Origin: a virus
Length of the DNA stretch: 22,988 bases
Reading direction: 5' to 3' (one strand)
Virus record (IMG/VR): IMGVR_UViG_3300023199_000139
Location: 1 to 22,988 of that record
Position 1 is the stretch's first letter. Each line of letters opens with the position of its first letter. The notes beneath the pieces were generated by a model that saw only the letters and a program-made list of their open reading frames with translations, did no database searches and was not told where the DNA came from. Positions 1 to 5,153 of this stretch are shown one piece after another. The translations under genes were made by a program, and so were the position numbers.

Positions 1-104
1 AGCCGCCCGGCCTCGAGATCGAGCGCCAGATGCGTGGCGATCAGCGCCGCGCCGCCCGCGGCCAGATGGCGCGACAGCGCCGCCGCCACCAGCCCCGCCG
101 AGGC
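1..104 (-). pseudogene. ccmA: C-terminal fragment of CcmA-like ABC transporter ATPase
   Basis: Read on the minus strand from 104 to the window edge the frame gives about 34 residues beginning ASAGLVAAALSRHLAAGG and containing ALIATH. That is the D-loop to H-loop end of CcmA, the ATPase that with CcmB takes part in cytochrome c maturation at the inner membrane; the His of ATH would be the H-loop. Immediately upstream is an in-frame TAA (105-107), and the Walker A, signature and Walker B parts that should precede it are absent. The frame has no plausible start. I infer a host gene interrupted at the edge of the element. The match rests on a short segment, so another ABC ATPase is possible. Confidence 0.6.
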
Positions 105-106
105 TT

Positions 107-126
107 AGCGAACGAAACGCTTTACA
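107..126 (+). promoter_or_regulatory. Possible operator/promoter of the early operon
   Basis: A short inverted repeat, AGCG-N7-CGCT (107-121), is followed by TTTACA (121-126), which could serve as a -35 element. The only -10 candidate at normal spacing (144-149) is poor. It lies between the ccmA break and the first early gene, where the operon promoter is expected. The word GAACGAA inside it recurs at the att region and upstream of the terminase. This is a weak call. Confidence 0.2.
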
Positions 127-181
127 AAACGTCCGCAGTATGCGTTCATCCTCGCCCGAGGATGCGACCACGGAGAACGAC

Positions 182-460
182 ATGCCCGACCCCGAGACGA
201 CCCGCACGCTGGAACAGGCCTGCCGGCTTGCCCGGCCGGTGATCCGGCGCGAGCTGGCGCTCTACCTGCGCTACCTGACGATCGATTGCCCGCCCGAGCG
301 GCTCAATCAGATGCTCTGGGACGATATGGCGCCACGGATCGACGCGCTCGAGGCGCTCGACGCCGCCCTCGGCCCGACGCGGGACGAGTGGTCCGGAACG
401 CTCGAGGCCTGCCTGCCGCACCGCCCCGCCGCGACGGCAGATCAGGAGGCGTCGGGATGA
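182..460 (+). CDS. Small hypothetical protein, first early-operon gene
   Basis: This is a 92-residue acidic, mostly helical-looking protein (MPDPETTRTLEQACRL...) that I do not recognise. The ATG at 182 was chosen because GGAGA lies just before it; an in-frame ATG at 140 has no ribosome site. Composition is coding-like, with strong G/C at third positions. It ends in ATGA (457-460), so a start overlaps its stop, but that frame closes after only 22 codons. It is the first gene of a rightward cluster ending in the integrase, which suggests an early or lysogeny-related accessory role; that is inference only. No signal peptide or membrane segment is seen. Confidence 0.6.
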   Translation: MPDPETTRTLEQACRLARPVIRRELALYLRYLTIDCPPERLNQMLWDDMAPRIDALEALDAALGPTRDEWSGTLEACLPHRPAATADQEASG

Positions 461-677
461 CGGCGCCCGCCACATCGCGCGGGAGTCCGAGCGCCATGAC
501 GGCGCCAATGTCGCTGCCGCCATGAACCTGCTGCGCGACAGTGACAGCCCGGGCGACCGCGCGCGCGCCGACGCGCTCGCGGATCAGGCAGGACGGGTTG
601 GCGTGACGGGCCGGCGGATCGGACAGGGAGAGGTCGATTACGCCCGCTCGCGGGCGTCACCTGCACAGGAGGATCAC

Positions 678-1043
678 ATGAGAGACACCGACAAGGCCAC
701 ATTCAAGGCCACATTGATCGCGCTGGACGACTTTGTCTCGGGCGTCCGGCGCGTCGGCCCCGAGCGCGTCCGGGATCTGATCGCGCAGCACGAGGATGAG
801 CTCGCGGACGGGCTGGGCCAGGACATGCCGCCCGACGCGGGCGTGCTCCTCGGGCTGCTCTCCACGGCGCTCGATATTCTCCAGGGCTGGCAGGAGGACG
901 GCGCCGATCGCGTGGTGCTGACGGCCAATCTCGATCGCGGCGAAAGCGCGCTGTTTCAGTGCCGTGGCGACGCGCCGAGGGACGCCGAGTATCTGCGCAT
1001 GATGCACCGCGCCGTGGACAGCATCGCGGGAGCGGCGGAATGA
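678..1043 (+). CDS. Hypothetical early phage protein, 121 aa
   Basis: The protein starts MRDTDKATFKATLIALDDF and is unrecognised. It looks helical, with an acidic mid-part and a leucine-rich stretch (LLGLLSTALDILQGW). The ATG at 678 has a strong Shine-Dalgarno (AGGAGG at about 667-672, spacing 5). The same frame is open upstream through an ATG at 522 and keeps high third-position GC from about 456, so the 217 bp between 461 and 677 may hold an N-terminal extension or the remains of a gene; no well-supported start is visible there. It is coupled to the next gene by an ATGA overlap. Confidence 0.65.
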   Translation: MRDTDKATFKATLIALDDFVSGVRRVGPERVRDLIAQHEDELADGLGQDMPPDAGVLLGLLSTALDILQGWQEDGADRVVLTANLDRGESALFQCRGDAPRDAEYLRMMHRAVDSIAGAAE

Positions 1044-1318
1044 CGGGGCCCCACCACTGCCCCGCCACGCGCTCCCCCGGCTTCCGCCAGCTCGGCGAGG
1101 TCATGGAGGGCATCTCCGACGCAGCGCAGATCGGCCTCGCCCACGGCCTCGACCGTGCCGTCGCCGCGATCGACGAGATGATCGTCGAGGCCGAGGCGCA
1201 GGCGGATTTCGCGGAGCGCTGCGGGCTGCAGCCGGTGGCGCAGCGCCGACAGGACCGTGCGCGCGCCCTGCGCGACGCCCGGTCGGCCATCGAAGCACGA
1301 CGGGAGGAGGATCGATGA
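1040..1318 (+). CDS. Hypothetical early protein with AAIDEMIVEAEA motif
   Basis: This is a 92-residue protein, MTGPHHCPATRSPGFRQL..., charged and alpha-helical in its second half. The ATG at 1040 overlaps the upstream TGA (ATGA), so it is probably translated by coupling. Residues about 41-53 contain AAIDEMIVEAEA, encoded by a 36-bp stretch that recurs exactly in the next gene. The function is unknown. Position and length suggest a small phage accessory protein of the integrase operon. No DNA-binding motif is obvious. Confidence 0.65.
   Translation: MTGPHHCPATRSPGFRQLGEVMEGISDAAQIGLAHGLDRAVAAIDEMIVEAEAQADFAERCGLQPVAQRRQDRARALRDARSAIEARREEDR
1163..1198 (+). repeat. 36-bp direct repeat, copy 1
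   Basis: The sequence from GCCGCGATCG to GGCCGAGGCG is identical to 1558-1593. Both copies are read in the same frame and encode AAIDEMIVEAEA in two neighbouring proteins. Confidence 0.95.
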
Positions 1319-1623
1319 CACGGCAGATCGGCGGTTTCGGCGAGCAGCTGCTCGCGCGGTTCGGCGGCGGGCCGGCGCGGATGCGCCTGCATGCCGAGGC
1401 GGACGCGGCCCTCGAGCGTGCCGGCGGCGAGCGCGAGGCGGCGCTGGCCGCGTTCGAGCGCGCGGTGCACGCCCACGCCCACGCCATGCGACTGATGGCA
1501 AAGGCGCTGATCCGCGACGTCTGGCGGGCCGAGCGGGGGCTGCCGCCACGACGTCCGGCCGCGATCGACGAGATGATCGTCGAGGCCGAGGCGGCGCCTC
1601 GGTCCGGGGCCAGCGCCGGCTAG
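1315..1623 (+). CDS. Hypothetical early protein, helical, repeats the AAIDEMIVEAEA motif
   Basis: This is a 102-residue protein starting MTRQIGGFGEQLLARFGG, with a long Ala/Glu/Arg-rich helix (about 20-60) that could form a coiled coil. Its ATG overlaps the preceding TGA. Near the C terminus AAIDEMIVEAEA repeats the motif of the upstream gene, with identical DNA over 36 bp, while the rest of the two proteins differs. I do not recognise the family. It ends at a TAG four bases before the next small gene. Confidence 0.6.
   Translation: MTRQIGGFGEQLLARFGGGPARMRLHAEADAALERAGGEREAALAAFERAVHAHAHAMRLMAKALIRDVWRAERGLPPRRPAAIDEMIVEAEAAPRSGASAG
1558..1593 (+). repeat. 36-bp direct repeat, copy 2
   Basis: Exact copy of 1163-1198, in the same reading frame, in the 3' part of the 102-residue gene. 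Confidence 0.95.
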
Positions 1624-1627
1624 CGCC

Positions 1628-1795
1628 ATGCCCACGCCGCGCGTCGAGACAATCCAGCGCCGGATCAGGGCACTTGAGGCCGCGGGCTACGTCGTGCGGC
1701 GCGTCGCGGCCGACGGGTCGATCGAGGTTGCCAAGCGCGGCCAGGACGGAGAGGATACAGACGAGCTGGCGCTGATCGACATGAGGCGACGATGA
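1628..1795 (+). CDS. 55-aa basic protein upstream of integrase (possible directionality factor)
   Basis: A small frame encodes MPTPRVETIQRRIRALEAAG, then YVVRRVAADG and an acidic stretch ending DMRRR. It starts four bases after the upstream TAG, and its stop overlaps the integrase ATG (ATGA at 1792-1795), so it is held in the operon on both sides. The N-terminal half is a basic helix, followed by what looks like a short beta hairpin. Its size, charge and place just before int fit an excisionase or recombination directionality factor, but no winged-helix signature is clear and a plain hypothetical is equally possible. Confidence 0.6.
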   Translation: MPTPRVETIQRRIRALEAAGYVVRRVAADGSIEVAKRGQDGEDTDELALIDMRRR

Positions 1796-2766
1796 AGCGG
1801 GATCTGCCGCGCTACGTCTACCGCAAGCCCGGCGGGCTCTATTTCTGGCGCCGCCCCGGCGCGGCCGTGAAGATGCAGGCGGAGCCTTTAACAGACGCCT
1901 GGTGGGCCGAATACGCGCTTCTCCTGAAGGGCACGCCGCCGCCGCCGAAGGGCAAGACGTTCCGCGCGCTCATCGCCTCCTACCGGCGCAGCGACCGCTA
2001 CACGCGCCGCGCGCCCCGCACGCGACGCGACTACGACAAGGTGCTGACCTTCCTCGAGGACAGGCTCGGCAGCCAGGATCCGACCCGGGTCGCGCGCCAT
2101 CACGTTGTCGGCTGGCGCGATCAGAACAGCGGGCGATTCGCCGACTACCTGGTGCAGGTGCTGCGCGTGCTGTTCGAGCACGCGATCGACCAGGGCTGGC
2201 GCGACGACAACCCGGCCAAGGGCGTGCGGGCCACCTACCGCCCGAGCGGGCGGCGCAAGCCCTGGCCCGACGACCTGGTCGCGGCCGCGCGCGCGACGGC
2301 CACCGGCGAAACGCTGGTGCTGTTCGAGCTGCTTGTCGGCACCGGCCAGCGCGTCGGCGACGTGCTGCGCATGCGCTGGGCCGACATCGCCGGCGACGCG
2401 ATCCATGTCGGCCAGTCCAAGACCGGCGCCGAGCTTTGGGTGCCCTTCACCGCCCGGCTGCGCGAGACGCTGCGAAGGGCCCCGAGGCGGGGCGAGACGA
2501 TCCTGACCAGTAAGCGCGGCGGGCCGCTGTCCTACCGCGCCGCCGCCGACAGGATGCGCAAGCTGCGCGCGGCCATCGGCGCCGGCGAGGCGCACGACAC
2601 GCACGCCCTGCGCTACACGACAACGGCCGAGCTGGCCGCGCTCGGCTGCGACGACGACCTCATCATGGCCGTCACCGGCCACCGCTCGCAGGCAATGGTC
2701 GCGAAATATGCCGGCGCGGCCCGGCAGCAGGTGCGCGCCATCGAGGCGCAGAATCGCCGGAACTGA
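1792..2766 (+). CDS. int: Tyrosine recombinase / phage integrase
   Basis: This 324-residue site-specific recombinase would catalyse integration and excision at the adjacent tRNA-Cys site. The N-terminal part (about 1-55) looks like an arm-binding domain and about 56-145 like the core-binding SAM-like domain. The catalytic domain runs from about 155 to the end. Visible active-site residues are Arg187 (TGQRVGD), Lys210 (QSKTG), His271 and Arg274 (HALRY), His297 (TGHRS) and the nucleophile Tyr306 (AKYAG), so the enzyme looks intact. The ATG overlaps the stop of the 55-aa gene. The 3' end points at attP 80 bp away, the usual int-att arrangement. Confidence 0.95.
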   Translation: MKRDLPRYVYRKPGGLYFWRRPGAAVKMQAEPLTDAWWAEYALLLKGTPPPPKGKTFRALIASYRRSDRYTRRAPRTRRDYDKVLTFLEDRLGSQDPTRVARHHVVGWRDQNSGRFADYLVQVLRVLFEHAIDQGWRDDNPAKGVRATYRPSGRRKPWPDDLVAAARATATGETLVLFELLVGTGQRVGDVLRMRWADIAGDAIHVGQSKTGAELWVPFTARLRETLRRAPRRGETILTSKRGGPLSYRAAADRMRKLRAAIGAGEAHDTHALRYTTTAELAALGCDDDLIMAVTGHRSQAMVAKYAGAARQQVRAIEAQNRRN

Positions 2767-2796
2767 CCGCCGGAACGAACGGGGCACGAACAGGAA

Positions 2797-2817
2797 CTTG
2801 TGCCACCGCTTGTGCCA
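2797..2817 (+). repeat. Paired CTTGTGCCA words, candidate integrase arm sites
   Basis: CTTGTGCCA occurs at 2797-2805 and 2809-2817, a 12-bp period. A close variant, ACTGTGCCA, lies on the other side of the tRNA fragment at 2962-2970. Short direct repeats flanking a core site are typical of arm-type binding sites for tyrosine integrases. The first copy also pairs with GGCAC at 2783-2787 in an inverted arrangement. Confidence 0.4.
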
Positions 2818-2846
2818 GATGCTGCGCCGGATCGCCTAAATCATTG

Positions 2847-2891
2847 AGGCGAGTGCGGGATTCGAACCCGCGTAGACGGATTTGCAATCCG
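2847..2891 (-). other. attP: attP: 3' half of tRNA-Cys (GCA)
   Basis: Read on the minus strand, this gives the anticodon stem-loop with GCA, the variable loop, a perfect T-arm around GGTTCGAATCC and the acceptor strand CACTCGCCT: the 3' half of tRNA-Cys. No D-arm or 5' acceptor strand (expected GGCGAG) lies upstream, that is to the right, and the genome-encoded CCA is replaced by CAA. It is therefore an attachment site, not a working tRNA gene. The acceptor end faces the integrase, which is the phage-borne (attP) orientation. A small inverted repeat, TCGCCT/AGGCGA, spans 2832-2852. Confidence 0.85.
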
Positions 2892-3094
2892 GCATGATGA
2901 TCAATAGTTTCAATTTGTTAGCGTGCCCCGCGGCGCTGGACGGAAAGCGAACGAAACGGGAACTGTGCCAGCATACATGCCGGCCAGCGTCACGCCATTC
3001 TGAGAGCCGGACAACCGGCGCGGATGCACCAACGGGGCCTGGAAGCAGTCGCTCATACCGAATCGAGTTCGCACGACCGTCGAGCGCGCCCTCG
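2892..3094. other. Non-coding spacer between attP and repeat array
   Basis: I see no credible gene here. Its first part (to about 2960) is less GC-rich than the rest of the window, and it contains one arm-like word (2962-2970) and one GAACGAA word (2949-2955). Open frames crossing it run through the tRNA fragment or the repeats and look accidental. It probably contains the outer arm of attP. Confidence 0.5.
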
Positions 3095-3263
3095 AGCCTA
3101 GCAGAAGAAGCGGCGCGGCCAAACCCGGACCCGACTGAGAGCGATGCTGCCTGCTACCTGAAGCCTAGCAGAAGAAGCGGCGCGGCCAAACCCGGACACG
3201 GCTGCCCAGGCGCCTCAACCGGGCCGGAGCCTAGCAGAAGAAGCGGCGCGGCCAAACCCGGAC
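3095..3263 (-). CRISPR. Mini CRISPR-like array: three 36-bp repeats, two unique spacers
   Basis: Three perfectly identical 36-bp units lie at 3095-3130, 3162-3197 and 3228-3263. They are separated by 31 bp (3131-3161) and 30 bp (3198-3227) that do not resemble each other. On the minus strand the unit begins GTCCGGGTTTGG and ends TCTGCTAGGCT. A 36/30 geometry is standard for several CRISPR types, and as I recall it, alphaproteobacterial type II-C repeats are 36 nt with a similar GCTAnnCT end. No cas gene or tracrRNA is visible. The first minus-strand repeat starts directly after the stop of the last late gene, with no leader. The unit lengths (67 and 66) are out of frame with each other, which argues against a coding repeat. 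A non-CRISPR intergenic repeat cannot be excluded. Confidence 0.5.
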
Positions 3264-3539
3264 CTACCTTCCCGTGACCAGATACACCGACGCGCCGACG
3301 ATGGCGGCGATCAGCATCCGAACGCCCCATTCGGACTCGCCCATCTTGGCGCCGCGTCGGGCGCCCTCGACCTCGATCGCCTGCACGCGACCCTGCAGGG
3401 CGCGCAGATCCTCGCCGGTCTTCCGCTCCATCTGGATGTTCTGCGCCAGCCGCTCCTCGACCATCGCCAGCTTCTCGACCGCCTTCATGAGCGCCTCGAG
3501 GCGCCGCTCGACCGATTCGTGCCACTGCTCGTCGGTCAT
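3264..3539 (-). CDS. XhlA-like small coiled-coil membrane protein
   Basis: This is a 91-residue protein, MTDEQWHESVERRLEALM..., with a heptad-like charged N-terminal helix region (about 5-62) and one hydrophobic C-terminal segment (about 72-88, WGVRMLIAAIVGASVYLV). That layout matches the XhlA/haemolysin-type phage proteins that assist holins at the inner membrane. The ATG at 3539 was chosen for its GGGAGG ribosome site at spacing 5; an in-frame ATG at 3551 lacks one. It is the last late gene. No separate classical holin is seen in the window, so this may supply that role. The TAG stop abuts the repeat array. Confidence 0.65.
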   Translation of the reverse strand: MTDEQWHESVERRLEALMKAVEKLAMVEERLAQNIQMERKTGEDLRALQGRVQAIEVEGARRGAKMGESEWGVRMLIAAIVGASVYLVTGR

Positions 3540-3553
3540 CCGGCCTCCCATGC

Positions 3554-3994
3554 CTAGAGCCCCAGCGCCGCCGGCGGCGCCGGGGCGGTGCCATCCTCGA
3601 TCCGCACGACGTCGAACTCCACGTCCAGCGCCGCCAGGCGCCGGCGCCCGCCCTCGACGTCGACGCGCGTGCCGGCGGGCACCAGGTCGGCCAGAAGGCC
3701 GCCCATCCGCTCCGGCGCCGCCATGATGGCCTCGATGGCGCTGTCGGCGGCCGCCTCCATGTCGGCGCGCGCGCTCGCCGGGTCGGGCGCCGCCCAGAGC
3801 CGCACGGTCAGCCTGCCCGAGAGCTGCCAGCCGCCGCGCTGCGCCCGCGGCTCGGCCTCGTCCATCTCCAGCTCGACGGCAAAGGCCGGCAACCCCGATT
3901 CCGGCGCCGCCGCCGCCTCGCCCGTGCGGTCGGCGGCGTTCGGCCAGGCGCCGGCGAGCCGCGCGCGCGCCTCGGCGACCACCGCCGCGCTCAC
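3554..3994 (-). CDS. gpU-like tail terminator protein
   Basis: This is a 146-residue protein. After an N-terminal helix (VVAEARARLAGAW) come LPAFAVELEMDEAEP, WQLSGRLTVRLWA, a helical segment, VPAGTRVDVEGG and LDVEFDVVRI, the strand-helix order of lambda gpU and similar tail terminators, which cap the growing tail tube. Similarity is by pattern, not strong identity. It starts at GTG (3994), overlapping the upstream TGA (GTGA). Its place after the tail fibres is unusual: terminators normally precede the tube gene, and none is seen between the FII-like and tube genes here, so this is likely the missing one. Confidence 0.5.
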   Translation of the reverse strand: MSAAVVAEARARLAGAWPNAADRTGEAAAAPESGLPAFAVELEMDEAEPRAQRGGWQLSGRLTVRLWAAPDPASARADMEAAADSAIEAIMAAPERMGGLLADLVPAGTRVDVEGGRRRLAALDVEFDVVRIEDGTAPAPPAALGL

Positions 3995-4683
3995 ACCGGC
4001 GCCTCGGGGCGCATGGCGGTGACGCCCAGGCGCAGCGTCCCGCCGGTGAAGTTGCCGCCATTGGCGGTGACGATCACGTCCTCGGCCGAGAACGCGTTGT
4101 AGGTCGAGAGCCCGACATTCGAGCTGCCGACGGCGGTGCCGAGGGAGCCGCCGAACTGCGCGGTGGCGCCGGACCGGCCCACGTCATAGCTGCTCGCGCC
4201 GGTGACCTCCGCCGTCACCCAGGAGGTGACCGCGACGACGAGCGTCCGCGCGGGCAGGAGCCCCGAGGCGGTCACGCTCGCGCCCGACAGCCCGGACAGC
4301 TCCGCCTCGACCTGGACGAGCCCCGCGCTCGACCCGAAGGCGCCGGCCACCGCGCCGCGCCGCCAGGCGGCGCCGTCATGCACCCGCTCGGCTGCCTCGT
4401 CCGCGACGAACAGCCGCCAGCCGCGCGCAGGCGTCGCGAAATGCCAGATGCCGCCCGTGCGCACCGCGACGTCGCCCTCGGCGCCGCCGCCCCAGCCCGT
4501 TGGCGCGGCCGGGAGGATGTAGACATCGCCCTCGGCCGGGCTCGCCGGCGCCGCCGCCACCGTCGCCGAGATGGCCGCGCCGCCCAGCACCGCGTCGAGG
4601 ATGTCGAGCGCGGCATTGTGCGGGACATGCGGCTGCGCCTGCCCCTCGGCCAGATACGGCAGTTGCCAGAGCGACGAGCCCAT
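3991..4683 (-). CDS. DUF2793-type tail protein with C-terminal beta domain
   Basis: This is a 230-residue protein. Residues about 5-115 (LPYLAEGQAQPHVPHNAAL..., SPAEGDVYILPA, GWRLFVADEAAERVHDGAAW) match the DUF2793 family found on alphaproteobacterial phage tails and GTA loci. Residues about 128-230 (LSGLSGASVTASGLLPA ... VIVTANGGNFTGGTLRLGV) form a beta-rich domain shared with the protein encoded just upstream. The ATG at 4683 overlaps the upstream TGA by one base; GTG at 4686 is an alternative start. The likely role is a fibre or spike part at the tail tip, by context. Confidence 0.7.
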   Translation of the reverse strand: MGSSLWQLPYLAEGQAQPHVPHNAALDILDAVLGGAAISATVAAAPASPAEGDVYILPAAPTGWGGGAEGDVAVRTGGIWHFATPARGWRLFVADEAAERVHDGAAWRRGAVAGAFGSSAGLVQVEAELSGLSGASVTASGLLPARTLVVAVTSWVTAEVTGASSYDVGRSGATAQFGGSLGTAVGSSNVGLSTYNAFSAEDVIVTANGGNFTGGTLRLGVTAMRPEAPV

Positions 4684-5150
4684 CACGCGATCGCGAGGTC
4701 GATCCAGGCGGCGGTCACGACGACCTCGCCCGCGGTGAAGTTGCTCCCGTTCGCCGTCAGCACCACGTCGCCGGCAGCGGCGAGCGCGGCGGGAGAGATG
4801 GCGCCAGCGTTCTTGGTGCCGACCGTGAGCGCCAGGGCGTCGCCATAAGCATTCACCGTGGAGCCGTCACCGACATCGAACGACGTCGCGCCGGTGATCT
4901 CGACCGTCACCTCCACCGCGACGCCGAGCAGGATGGCGCCGGCCGGGACAAGCCCGGCCTCGGTCACGCTCGCCCCGGACAGCCCGGTCAGCGTCGCGCT
5001 GGCAAAGGCGATGCCGGCCGAGACGCCGTTGCCCGCGTGCGCCCGCCCGTTGTTCGCGTCCAGCGCGTCGAGCGCGGCGCCGATCGTGGCCAGCGGAAAC
5101 ACCTCGGCCTGCCCCGGCTTGTCGATGTTGAGAAGTGTCGTCTGCGCCAT
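4683..5150 (-). CDS. Tail-fibre-like protein with repeat beta domain
   Basis: This is a 155-residue protein. A short N-terminal helical part (LATIGAALDALDANNGR) precedes a Val/Ala/Thr/Gly-rich beta domain (about 50-150: LTGLSGASVTEAGLVPA, VEITGATSFDVGDGS, VVLTANGSNFTAGEVVV). The domain is paralogous to the end of the next protein. It lies three bases after the megatron stop, so it is probably a small fibre, or an adaptor fitting a fibre to the tip. It is smaller than most receptor-binding fibres and has no visible enzymatic motif. Confidence 0.6.
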   Translation of the reverse strand: MAQTTLLNIDKPGQAEVFPLATIGAALDALDANNGRAHAGNGVSAGIAFASATLTGLSGASVTEAGLVPAGAILLGVAVEVTVEITGATSFDVGDGSTVNAYGDALALTVGTKNAGAISPAALAAAGDVVLTANGSNFTAGEVVVTAAWIDLAIA

Positions 5151-5153
5151 GCC

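Noticed and set aside
522-677. Upstream in-frame extension of the 121-aa early gene
   Set aside because: The frame is open and GC3-rich, but the ATG at 522 has no ribosome site while the ATG at 678 has a strong one. It is noted in that gene's entry instead.
2847-2891. Functional tRNA-Cys gene
   Set aside because: The D-arm, 5' acceptor strand and CCA are missing; only the 3' half is present.
2910-3122. 70-codon minus-strand frame giving GLAAPLLLLG-type peptide from the repeat
   Set aside because: It starts within a repeat, and the repeats are not all in one frame, so the recurring peptide is a by-product of the DNA repeat.
3198-3227. Spacer 2 shares an 11-bp word with the start of the megatron gene (9530-9540)
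   Set aside because: An 11-bp GC-rich match is expected by chance and does not extend, so it is not evidence of self-targeting.
2882-3277. 131-codon plus-strand frame across the att/array region
   Set aside because: It begins inside the tRNA fragment and runs through the repeats, whose 67- and 66-bp periods change frame. Composition is not coding-like and there is no ribosome site.
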